Shown in pieces: positions 45,763 through 53,337 of a DNA stretch of 64,000 nucleotides. The DNA is from Antarctobacter heliothermus (lineage in GTDB: Bacteria; Pseudomonadota; Alphaproteobacteria; Rhodobacterales; Rhodobacteraceae), in assembly GCF_900188425.1 (NCBI RefSeq), contig NZ_FZON01000008.1:53154-117153 (forward strand), in the 5' to 3' direction. Within the stretch, counting starts at the first letter, position 1; the number at the start of each line of letters is the position of its first letter. The translations under genes were made by a program, and so were the position numbers. The notes beneath the pieces were generated by a model. The model had not been told where the DNA came from, ran no database searches, and saw nothing but the letters and a program-made list of their open reading frames with translations.

Positions 45763-46171
45763 TGCGGACGTGCCCCTTTGCTGTCCGACCCGGAAACTCG
45801 GGCCGCAGTGCTTTTGCGCCGAAAGTGGTCGACGCCTTTATCTGATGGAAATGGTCAACCGATTGATGTTGAGCCTTTCCTCCCCTGCCACTGGTCCGGG
45901 AACTCCTCAATTCCGCGTCTGGATCAGCGACTCACCACACCACTAAAGGTGCGGCTGACTGATTCAACCGTATATGAAAATTTTTACAGCGTCTGCAAAA
46001 AAATACAGACAGGGAAAACTTTTTGTGTTAGCCATTACTCAACCACGCGCAGTGCGCTGCCTTTTCTGAACGTATCGGAACCCCTGCGCGAGGCACTTGA
46101 GAGGACGCGGACTCCACACGCCGTCACAAAGGAGAGGCCAGGGTGGCTAGCAGCGACAACGGGGGGGATAC
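45763..46171. promoter_or_regulatory. Divergent control region of the erythritol regulon with candidate EryD operator
   Basis: A 409-base gene-free stretch between the importer and eryA operons. Its AT-rich heart (45970-46030) contains a near-perfect palindrome, TTTTTACAG (45981-45989) and CTGCAAAAA (45993-46001) around CGT, overlapped by GTCTG-N10-CAGAC (45991-46010). The CTG/CAG half-sites thus recur three times at close spacing, as expected for a tetrameric SorC-family repressor. The rest shows no open frame of quality or further repeat. GGGGGGGA precedes eryA. Confidence 0.6.
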
Positions 46172-47740
46172 ATGGCCGATTCGCCGGAACTGATCATCGG
46201 CGTGGACGCCGGGACATCCGTCATCAAGGCCGTGGCCTTTGACTTGGCCGGGCACCAGCTGGCCTCTGCGTCTGTACGCAACTCCTATGCCATGGGTGCC
46301 GACGGTTCAGCCACGCAATCGCTGTCCCGGACATGGGCCGACTGCGCTGCCGCCCTGCGTGGCCTGGGCGACAAGGTCGAAGGGCTGGCCAAGCGCACGG
46401 CAGCCGTCGCGCTGACCGGTCAGGGGGATGGAACCTGGCTGGTCGGGAAGGACAACACTGCGGTGGACGATGCCTGGCTCTGGCTTGATGCACGGGCCGC
46501 GCCTACGGTGCGGGAACTGACCCGCGGCCCCAATGAACGCGCCCGGTTCGAGGCAACCGGAACCGGCCTCAACACTTGCCAGCAGGGCAGCCAGTTGGCG
46601 CATATGGCGCGGGTTTGCCCCGAACGTCTGGATCGCGCCGAAGTGGCGCTGCATTGCAAGGACTGGCTGTTTCTCAACTTCACCGGGGTACGGGCGACGG
46701 ACCCGTCCGAGGCAAGTTTCACCTTCGGCGATTTCCGGACTCGACAGTATAGCGACGTGGTGATCGAGGCTCTGGGCTTGAACAGCCGCAGACACCTGCT
46801 GCCGGACATTCTTGACGGGTCACAAGAGACAAGGCCACTTTCGCCAAGTGCCGCCGCACAGACAGGACTGCTTGCGGGCACTCCGGTTTCGCTGGGATAT
46901 GTCGACATGGTGATGACCGCCCTTGGTGCGGGCGTCCATACCGGTGATGCGGGCACGGCCTGTTCCACGGTGGGCTCTACCGGGGTTCACATGCGCACGG
47001 TGGCTTCGGGTCAGGTGCACCTGAACGCCGAAGGCACCGGCTATGTCATCTGCCTGCCGTCCCCTGACCTTGTCACTCAGGTGCAGACCAACATGGCCGC
47101 AACGCTGAATATCGACTGGGCACTGGCTGTGGCCGAAGATCTGATGGCCGAGTTCGGCGCGGCGCCATCGCACGCCGAACTGGTCGCAAGGATTGACGGC
47201 TGGATGGACCGTTCGCGCCCCGGCGCGCTGATCTATCACCCCTACATCTCCGAGGCGGGTGAACGGGGGCCTTTCGTCAATGCCGATGCACGGGCCAGCC
47301 TTGTCGGGCTGAATGCCTCGCATCGCTTCCCGGACGTGATCCGTGCCGTGGTCGAGGGACTCGGCATGGCGACGCGGGATTGCTACGCCGCAATGGGCGA
47401 TATGCCCCACGAATTGCGCCTGACCGGGGGCGCGGCGCGGTCGGGCGCATTGCGGCGGGTTCTTGCCGCGTCGCTCAATACCCCCATACGGGTGTCCTCC
47501 CGCGATGAGGCCGGTGCGGCAGGTTGCGCCATGATGGCAGCGGTCGCAATCGGGGCGTTCGACACGATGGACGCCTGCATCGCGCAATGGACAACCCCGT
47601 TATTGGGAGAGCCGGAAGCCCCCGATCCGGGCCTTGTTCCCATCTATGACAGACTTTTCAACACCTATCGGCAAACGCGCGATGGCCTCGCCCCCGTCTG
47701 GGACGGGCTGGCGACGTTGCGCGATTCGCAAGGAGCCTGA
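46172..47740 (+). CDS. eryA: Erythritol kinase
   Basis: FGGY-family kinase, 522 residues; forms L-erythritol 4-phosphate in the Brucella/Rhizobium pathway. IIGVDAGTSVIKAVAFDLAG is the N-terminal ATP motif; VALTGQGDGTWLVG and WLWLDARAAPTVREL near residue 80-110; SLGYVDMVMTALGAGVHTGDAGTA near 235; LRLTGGAARSGALRRVLA near 412. It heads an operon with eryB, eryC, ribH and eryD, which is the Brucella ery order with ribH inserted before eryD. Glycerol kinase is less likely since no glpF or glpR is near. Confidence 0.92.
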   Translation: MADSPELIIGVDAGTSVIKAVAFDLAGHQLASASVRNSYAMGADGSATQSLSRTWADCAAALRGLGDKVEGLAKRTAAVALTGQGDGTWLVGKDNTAVDDAWLWLDARAAPTVRELTRGPNERARFEATGTGLNTCQQGSQLAHMARVCPERLDRAEVALHCKDWLFLNFTGVRATDPSEASFTFGDFRTRQYSDVVIEALGLNSRRHLLPDILDGSQETRPLSPSAAAQTGLLAGTPVSLGYVDMVMTALGAGVHTGDAGTACSTVGSTGVHMRTVASGQVHLNAEGTGYVICLPSPDLVTQVQTNMAATLNIDWALAVAEDLMAEFGAAPSHAELVARIDGWMDRSRPGALIYHPYISEAGERGPFVNADARASLVGLNASHRFPDVIRAVVEGLGMATRDCYAAMGDMPHELRLTGGAARSGALRRVLAASLNTPIRVSSRDEAGAAGCAMMAAVAIGAFDTMDACIAQWTTPLLGEPEAPDPGLVPIYDRLFNTYRQTRDGLAPVWDGLATLRDSQGA

Positions 47741-47743
47741 GGC

Positions 47744-49252
47744 ATGACAGACATTCAGAAAGTCGACCTTTTCGTCATCGGCGGCGGCATCAACGGCGCC
47801 GGAATCGCGCGCGATGCGGCAGGCCGGGGACTAAGCGTGGTGCTTTGCGAAAAGGATGATTTGGCCGAGGGCACATCTTCGCGCTCGGGGAAATTGGTGC
47901 ATGGCGGCTTGCGCTATCTGGAATATTATGAATTTCGGCTGGTCCGCGAAGCGCTGATAGAACGCGAAGTTCTGATGAGAAACGCCCCCCATATCATTTG
48001 GCCAATGCGATTTGTGCTGCCGCATTCACCGCAAGACCGCCCCGCCTGGCTGGTGCGGCTGGGGCTGTTTCTTTACGATCATCTCGGCGGGCGCAAGAAA
48101 CTGCCCGGCACCCGTACTCTGAACCTGCACCGCGACCCCGAAGGCGCGGCAGTCAAAGACAGCTACAAACGCGGCTTTGAATACTCCGATTGCTGGGTCG
48201 ACGATGCACGTCTGGTGATCCTGAATGCGATAGACGCGTCCGAACGCGGCGCGACGGTCCTGACCCGGTCGCCCTGCGTGTCCGCCCGCCGCGAGGGACA
48301 GGTTTGGCGCGTCACAACGCAGAACTCGGTGACCGGAGAGACAAAGGAATTTGAGGCCAAATTGCTGGTCAATGCCGCCGGGCCCTGGGTGACTGACGTG
48401 GTCAACCGGGTGGCCGGATCGAACAGCCCGCGCAACGTGCGGCTGGTCAAGGGCAGCCACATCATCGTGCCCAAGTTCTGGAAGGGCGAGAATGCCTATC
48501 TTGTCCAGAACCACGACAAGCGGGTCATTTTTATCAACCCTTACGAACGCGACAAGGCCCTGATCGGCACAACCGATATTGCCTATGAGGGCAAGGCCGA
48601 AGAGGTGACGGCGGACGACTCTGAAGTGCAGTACCTGATCGACGCGGTGAACCGCTATTTCAAAGAGCAACTGACACGCAACGACGTCCTGACCACCTTT
48701 TCCGGCGTGCGCCCGTTGTTTGACGACGGCAAAGGGAACCCGTCCGCAGTAACCCGCGATTATGTTTTTGACATCGAGGAAAAAGGCGGCGCGCCGATGC
48801 TGAACATCTTCGGCGGCAAGATCACCACGTTTCGCGAACTGGCTGAACGGGGATTGCAGAAAGTCAGCAAGTTCTTTCCCGAGATCGGCGGCGACTGGAC
48901 AGAGAATGCGCCCTTGCCGGGCGGAGATATGGAAAACGCTGACTATGAGGAATTCCGCAACCGCATGAAACACGACTACCCTTGGATGCCTCGTGATCTG
49001 CGGCGGCATTACGGGCGGCTCTACGGCACCCGGATCGACAGGATTGTCGACGGGGCAAGCAGTCTCGACGGGCTGGGTCGGCATTTCGGCGGCACACTTT
49101 ATGAGGCCGAGGTTGCCTATCTGGTAAAGCACGAGTGGGCGCAGACCGCCGACGATATCCTGTGGCGGCGCACCAAGCACCGCCTGCACCTGACCGAAGA
49201 CGAACAGGCCGCATTCACCAAGTGGTTCGAACTGCAGCGGGAGGCCGCCTGA
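47744..49252 (+). CDS. eryB: Erythritol-phosphate dehydrogenase (GlpD-like flavoprotein)
   Basis: 502 residues. FAD-binding VDLFVIGGGINGAGIARDAAGRGLSV at the N-terminus, GTSSRSGKLVHGGLRYLEYYEFRLV near 45, AKLLVNAAGPWVTDVV near 205 and VRPLFDDGKGNP near 322, GGKITTFRELAERG near 360. Oxidises L-erythritol 4-phosphate to L-3-tetrulose 4-phosphate; electrons pass to quinone at the inner membrane by analogy with GlpD. Three bases after eryA, one-base overlap with eryC (TGATG). Its need for FAD gives sense to the flavin gene in the same operon. Confidence 0.92.
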   Translation: MTDIQKVDLFVIGGGINGAGIARDAAGRGLSVVLCEKDDLAEGTSSRSGKLVHGGLRYLEYYEFRLVREALIEREVLMRNAPHIIWPMRFVLPHSPQDRPAWLVRLGLFLYDHLGGRKKLPGTRTLNLHRDPEGAAVKDSYKRGFEYSDCWVDDARLVILNAIDASERGATVLTRSPCVSARREGQVWRVTTQNSVTGETKEFEAKLLVNAAGPWVTDVVNRVAGSNSPRNVRLVKGSHIIVPKFWKGENAYLVQNHDKRVIFINPYERDKALIGTTDIAYEGKAEEVTADDSEVQYLIDAVNRYFKEQLTRNDVLTTFSGVRPLFDDGKGNPSAVTRDYVFDIEEKGGAPMLNIFGGKITTFRELAERGLQKVSKFFPEIGGDWTENAPLPGGDMENADYEEFRNRMKHDYPWMPRDLRRHYGRLYGTRIDRIVDGASSLDGLGRHFGGTLYEAEVAYLVKHEWAQTADDILWRRTKHRLHLTEDEQAAFTKWFELQREAA

Positions 49253-50184
49253 TGGCGCTGACGCTCTCGCTCAACACCAACCCGCTGGTAAACCGATTTG
49301 CCGAGCCCGACGATCTGGTTGATGCAATCGCGCGTGATATCCGTATCCGCGATATCCAGTTGACCCATGAATTCATCAATCCGTCGTGGCCCGCCCCGGT
49401 GATCCGCCGGTTGACACGGGACATGAACGCCGCCCTGCACCGTACCGGCGCACGGGTTACGTCAGGCATGACCGGCCCCTATGGACGGCTCAATCATTTC
49501 GGCCACCCCGATCCGGACGTGCGGCGCTACTACGTCGATTGGTTCAAGACATTTGCCGATATCATTGGCGATCTCGGCGGCACCTCGGTCGGCACCCAAT
49601 TTGCGATCTTCACGTTCAAGGACTACGACGATGCGCAGCGACGCGAGGATTTGTTGCAGATCGCCATCGACTGCTGGGCCGAAGTCGCTGACCATGCCAA
49701 AGCCGCAGGCCTGAGCCATGTGTTCTGGGAACCAATGAGCGTAGGGCGCGAATTTGGCGAAACCATCGCGGAGTGCATGGCCCTTCAGACCCGCCTGACG
49801 GCCGCCGACATGGCGGTGCCGATGTGGATGATGGCCGACATAGACCACGGCGACGTGACGTCCCCCAATCCTGACGACACGGATCCCTATGCCTGGGCAC
49901 GCGCAGTGCCAAAGGTTTCGCCGATCATCCACATCAAACAATCCATGATGGACAAATCCGGCCATCGCCCCTTTACGGCGGAATTTAACGCCAAAGGAGC
50001 GATCCAGCCAGAGCCGCTGCTGAAAGCCTTTGCCGCAGGCGGGGCGGAGGACAATGAGATCTGCCTTGAGCTGTCCTTCAAGGAACGCGAACCCAACGAC
50101 CGGCAGGTTGTCCCGCAGATCGCCGAAAGCGTTGCCTTCTGGGCGCCGCATATCGACAGCGGAGAGAGCGATCTGAATGTCTGA
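49252..50184 (+). CDS. eryC: Tetrulose-4-phosphate racemase (xylose isomerase-like TIM barrel)
   Basis: 310 residues. MALTLSLNTNPLVNRFAEPDDL is the typical EryC start; metal-site style residues in IQLTHEFINPSWP, VTSGMTGPYGRLNHFGHPD, VFWEPMSVGREFGETI, WMMADIDHGDVTSP and ICLELSFKERE fit the xylose-isomerase/AP-endonuclease-2 barrel. Once called erythrulose-phosphate dehydrogenase, it was shown in Brucella to convert L- to D-3-tetrulose 4-phosphate. Start 49252 is fixed by the TGATG junction with eryB. A 60-base gap leads to the FMN riboswitch. Confidence 0.92.
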   Translation: MALTLSLNTNPLVNRFAEPDDLVDAIARDIRIRDIQLTHEFINPSWPAPVIRRLTRDMNAALHRTGARVTSGMTGPYGRLNHFGHPDPDVRRYYVDWFKTFADIIGDLGGTSVGTQFAIFTFKDYDDAQRREDLLQIAIDCWAEVADHAKAAGLSHVFWEPMSVGREFGETIAECMALQTRLTAADMAVPMWMMADIDHGDVTSPNPDDTDPYAWARAVPKVSPIIHIKQSMMDKSGHRPFTAEFNAKGAIQPEPLLKAFAAGGAEDNEICLELSFKEREPNDRQVVPQIAESVAFWAPHIDSGESDLNV

Positions 50185-50240
50185 GCCAGCCCGCTCGAGG
50201 CAGACTTGCCAATCGCGGTATTTTCCGGCAAGTGGAGCCC

Positions 50241-50371
50241 GTTCTCAGGGCGGGGCGAAATTCCCCACCGGCGGTGATAGCCCGCGAGCGCCTCTCGGCA
50301 GATGCCGGAAGGGTCAAGCAGACACCGGTGAAATTCCGGGGCCGACGGTCATAGTCCGGATGAAAGAGAAC
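50241..50371 (+). ncRNA. FMN riboswitch (RFN element)
   Basis: P1 stem GTTCTC (50241-50246) / GAGAAC (50366-50371) closes a canonical RFN core: AGGGCGGGGCGAAATTCCCC, ACCGGCGGTGATAGCCCGCG, then GTCAAGCAGACACCGGTGAA, ATTCCGGGGCCGACGGTCAT and AGTCCGGATGAAA. All conserved blocks are in order. It lies 73 bases before ribH, inside the ery operon. With FMN bound, it should lower ribH expression, probably by hiding the AAAGGA site near 50432; the expression platform was not resolved here. A separate ACTTGCC/GGCAAGT stem lies just upstream at 50204-50233. Confidence 0.97.
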
Positions 50372-50444
50372 CAGCCGTCGGGCCCAATGGCCTGTGCGGG
50401 TGGCATCGCCTTGGGACCACTTTTGAAGATCAAAGGATGGTTCC

Positions 50445-50882
50445 ATGACTGACTCACTGAATATTGCCTTTATCAAGGCCAGATGGCACGCCGAAATCGT
50501 CGATCAGGCGCTGATCGGGTTCCAAACCCGGCTTGCCGAAACCGGCGTGACCGCTGATGTCACCACTTTCGACGTGCCCGGCGCCTTCGAGATGCCCTTG
50601 CTGGCGCAGACGCTTGGCCGGGGCGGCAAATTCGACGCCATTGTCTGCGCCGCACTGGTTGTTGACGGCGGGATCTACCGGCACGATTTCGTTGCGCAGG
50701 CTGTAGTCGACGGCCTGATGCGCGCCCAGTTGGAGACCGGCGTGCCGACCTTTTCGGTTTCGCTGACACCTCATCATTTCCAGCCGACGGCAGAGCATAT
50801 TGGCTTTTTCCGCGACCATTTTGCCAAAAAGGGTGAGGAGGCATGGGACGCGGTACATATGGTCACGGCGCTGAAGGTATAG
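50445..50882 (+). CDS. ribH2: 6,7-dimethyl-8-ribityllumazine synthase, RibH2 type
   Basis: Penultimate enzyme of riboflavin synthesis, 145 residues. IAFIKARWHAEIVDQALIGF has the Trp typical of the decameric RibH2 type; DVPGAFEMPLLAQTL near 43, AALVVDGGIYRHDFVAQAVVDGLM near 66 (GGIYRH with the catalytic His) and PTFSVSLTPHHF near 102. In Brucella the RibH2 gene is likewise near the ery genes. It is preceded by an FMN riboswitch and followed by eryD, so flavin supply is matched to the FAD enzyme EryB. AAAGGATGG precedes the start. Confidence 0.93.
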   Translation: MTDSLNIAFIKARWHAEIVDQALIGFQTRLAETGVTADVTTFDVPGAFEMPLLAQTLGRGGKFDAIVCAALVVDGGIYRHDFVAQAVVDGLMRAQLETGVPTFSVSLTPHHFQPTAEHIGFFRDHFAKKGEEAWDAVHMVTALKV

Positions 50883-50982
50883 ACCACGCGGTCGCGCGCA
50901 CGGTTTTCCAGGCGCTGGACGGCACGGCGCGGACAGCGATACTGGAATTGGCGTTGCCGGCGCCGTAGTGGGAGAGCGCACC

Positions 50983-51960
50983 ATGGCAAAGGATCGACCG
51001 TCGGGCGGAGATGCCGAACACTCGCTGGCGATCCGGGCCGCTTGGCTGCACTACGTCGGCGGCATGCGGCAAGCCGAAGTCGCCAAACGGCTTGGCGTGC
51101 CCTCGGTCAAGGCGCACCGCCTGATCGCGCGGGCCGTTGCCGAAGGAGCCGTCAAGGTCAGCATCGAAGGCGAGATCATCGAGTGTATCGAACTGGAACA
51201 GGCGCTTTGCACGCGCTTCGGACTAGAGACCTGCGAGGTCGCGCCCGACCTTGACGAAGAGGGGCTACCTCTGAGGGCTTTGGGACTGGCCGGAGCTTCG
51301 CGGTTGCGGCGCTGGCTGGAAAGCGGCGAAGAGCTGACCATCGGGATTGGCCATGGCCGCACCTTGGCCGAGGCGGTCCGCGCCATGCCCCGGTTCGGCA
51401 CCACCGGTCTCAGCTTTGTGTCCCTGCTGGGCGGGCTGACCCGGAACTTTGCCGCCAACCCACACGACGTGATGCATCTCTTGGCGGAAAAAACTGGCGC
51501 GCGGGCCTATGTCATGCCGGTGCCGTTCTTTGCCAACACCACTGAAGACCGTGAGGTGTTGTTGTCGCAACGCGGCGTGGCGGAGGTCTTTCAGCTTGCC
51601 GAGGCCGCGCCGCTGAAAATTGTCGGAATCGGCACGGTGGAGGCCGAAACCCAGCTTGTCACATCCGGTATGATCGAACCCTCCGAAATCGAAGCGATTT
51701 CGGGTGCCGGCGGCGTCGGTGAGATGCTGGGGCATTTTTTCGATCCCGACGGCAATTGCCTGGAAACGCCGCTCACATCGCGCACGCTTGCCGTGTCCCT
51801 CGACGAAACCCGCGAGGATCGCATTATCGCTCTTGCCGGAGGTGGCGAAAAAATCGACGCGATCCGCGCTGTGCTGAAAAGCGGTCGACTGTCCGGGATC
51901 ATCACCGATGAGCGCACCGCCCGGGCTCTGCTGGACGATGCGCTGACCAAGCCCCGCTGA
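50983..51960 (+). CDS. eryD: EryD, SorC-family repressor of the erythritol regulon
   Basis: 325 residues. N-terminal HTH AAWLHYVGGMRQAEVAKRLGVPSVKAHRLIARAVAEG near 20-55; then a SorC sugar-phosphate-binding domain: LTIGIGHGRTLAEAV, FVSLLGGLTRNFA, YVMPVPFFANTTEDREVLL, SGMIEPSEIEAI, GGVGEMLGHFFDPDG and GIITDERTARALL. Brucella EryD represses the operon and is relieved by erythritol. Start 50983 (MAKDRPSG) has GGAG 8 bases upstream; a GTG at 50968 is possible. Its effector domain is paralogous to the tail of the importer ATPase (42791-45109). Confidence 0.9.
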   Translation: MAKDRPSGGDAEHSLAIRAAWLHYVGGMRQAEVAKRLGVPSVKAHRLIARAVAEGAVKVSIEGEIIECIELEQALCTRFGLETCEVAPDLDEEGLPLRALGLAGASRLRRWLESGEELTIGIGHGRTLAEAVRAMPRFGTTGLSFVSLLGGLTRNFAANPHDVMHLLAEKTGARAYVMPVPFFANTTEDREVLLSQRGVAEVFQLAEAAPLKIVGIGTVEAETQLVTSGMIEPSEIEAISGAGGVGEMLGHFFDPDGNCLETPLTSRTLAVSLDETREDRIIALAGGGEKIDAIRAVLKSGRLSGIITDERTARALLDDALTKPR

Positions 51961-51983
51961 CGCGACCCTGCCATGACGGCGTG

Positions 51984-52637
51984 TCACAGAATCGACTGCC
52001 CGGTTGCGGCCCAATCCTTGGCGAACTGATCAAGCCCCTTGTCGGTCAGCGCGTGGTTGGCCAGCCCTTTGATCACCGAGGCCGGGATTGTCGCCACATC
52101 CGCACCTGCCAGCGCCGCCTCTTTGACGTGGTTCGCCGATCGGATCGACGCCGCAAGGATTTCTGTCTCAAAACCGTAGTTGTCGTAAATCTCGCGGATC
52201 TCTCGGATCAGGTCCATTCCATCGATGTTCAAATCATCGAGGCGTCCAACAAAGGGCGAGATATAGATCGCACCTGCCTTGGCCGCCAGCAGTGCCTGGT
52301 TCGCGGCAAAGCACAGTGTCACGTTTGTCCTGATGCCCTTGGCGGTGAAATGCCGACAGGCTTTCAGTCCGTCCAGCGTCAGCGGCAGCTTGATCACGAC
52401 GTTGTCGGCGATCTGCGCCAGGTGTTCGCCCTCTGCTACCATTCCATCGAAGTCCATCGCGGCCACCTCGGCGGATACTGGACCCTCGACCAAATTGCAG
52501 ATCTCGGCGATGACCTGTTTGAAGTCTCTGCCCGACTTGGCGATCAGAGACGGATTCGTGGTCACGCCGTCAAGCAGGCCGAAATCGTTCAGCTCCTGGA
52601 TTTCCGCGATGATGGCGGTGTCGACAAAGAATTTCAT
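51984..52637 (-). CDS. tal: Transaldolase of the small (TalC/MipB, type 3B) class
   Basis: 217 residues. [34 protein letters not shown] is the family start; Schiff-base Lys83 is in [25 protein letters not shown] near 183. Glu57 in VSAEVAA and Phe129 in [10 protein letters not shown] occupy the positions that are Gln and Tyr in fructose-6-phosphate aldolase, so it should be a true transaldolase. It exchanges C3 units between F6P/E4P and S7P/G3P, exactly what is needed for the erythrose 4-phosphate made by the ery pathway. Last gene of the tkt operon, on the strand opposite eryD (convergent, 23 bases apart). Confidence 0.9.
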   Translation of the reverse strand: MKFFVDTAIIAEIQELNDFGLLDGVTTNPSLIAKSGRDFKQVIAEICNLVEGPVSAEVAAMDFDGMVAEGEHLAQIADNVVIKLPLTLDGLKACRHFTAKGIRTNVTLCFAANQALLAAKAGAIYISPFVGRLDDLNIDGMDLIREIREIYDNYGFETEILAASIRSANHVKEAALAGADVATIPASVIKGLANHALTDKGLDQFAKDWAATGQSIL

Positions 52638-52661
52638 GGATGTTTCATCCCTTTGATTGTT

Positions 52662-52985
52662 TCAGTAGGCCAATGCCATTTCGGACAAGAGCCGAACCCG
52701 TATGCGAGCGGCCTGACCGGCGGTGTCAAAGGCCTCAAACGTCCCCACGCATTGGGCTTTCATGCTGTCCATCGCCGGCTTTTGGTATTTGCGGGGGTCG
52801 AACTCGGCTGGCGCGCTGGCCAGGGTCTTGCGGATGACCGACGTCTCGGCCAGACGCAGGTCGGTATCTATGTCGCCACCCAATTCATTGATCAAAGCCC
52901 ACAGGTCTTCCGGCACAGACGATGAGCCTTGCATGACCAAGTGCGTATTGGGCAGCCGCTTGTGGATTGCCTCGATCACGTCCAT
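52662..52985 (-). pseudogene. Decayed class II fructose-bisphosphate aldolase fragment
   Basis: 107 codons open. IHKRLPNTHLVMQGSSSVPEDLWALINELGGD matches the middle of class II FBA (CbbA type), then jumps directly to IDTDLRLAETSVIRKTL and EFDPRKYQKPAMDSMKAQC..EAFDTAGQAARI from the C-terminal end. The first two-thirds of the enzyme and roughly 20-25 residues between GGD and IDTDLRL (including a GVRKVN-type segment) are absent. The zinc-ligand His of the usual VMHGSS is Gln. It cannot be an active aldolase. It sits between the fbp relic and tal. Confidence 0.85.
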
Positions 52986-52995
52986 CGCTAGTACG

Positions 52996-53334
52996 TCACC
53001 GTCCGGCCGCCGCTATCATTTCGCGCCCCGGACGCAGAAAAGTCGCGCCCGCAGGAAAGATCGCGAACAGCGCGATGAAATGGTCGTGGGCCGCCAAGTT
53101 CAGCGCCTTTTGCGTGTCACCGGATTCGTTGGTGCCGACAACCGCTGTCGGATCGCCGGTCAGGTGCCCCTGCGCAAGTCGTCCGGCCAGCGGTATGCTG
53201 CCTTGGGTCAGCGCGTAAAGCAGCCGCGCCAACGCCACGCGGGCATCGTTGCCCCCGGCCCATTTGCCAAGGTGCTGCGCCAGCGTCGGGGCGGAAATGC
53301 GCGCGTCCCGGGCGAGTGTAAGTGGCGCGAGCAT
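52996..53334 (-). pseudogene. Decayed fructose-1,6-bisphosphatase fragment
   Basis: 112 codons open. LTQGSIPLAGRLAQGHLTGDPTAVVGTNESGDTQKALNLAAHDHFIALF is the N-terminal part of class I FBPase, then FPAGATFLRPGREMIAAAG resembles a block from beyond the catalytic centre. The segment that should hold the Mg-binding DPLDGSSN motif is missing, as is everything after AAAG. Three bases after tkt, so once probably part of a tkt-fbp-fba operon such as the cbb gluconeogenic/Calvin type. Not expected to be functional. Confidence 0.75.
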
Positions 53335-53337
53335 GAC

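Noticed and set aside
46172..49252. Glycerol kinase and glycerol-3-phosphate dehydrogenase (glpKD)
   Set aside because: Families are related, but eryC, eryD, eryH and eryI neighbours and lack of glpF/glpR favour the erythritol reading.
50883..50967. Small gene between ribH and eryD
   Set aside because: No start with a ribosome site and no stable frame; treated as a short spacer.
51984..52637. Fructose-6-phosphate aldolase (FSA)
   Set aside because: Glu57 and Phe129 match transaldolases, where FSA has Gln and Tyr; transaldolase also fits the context.
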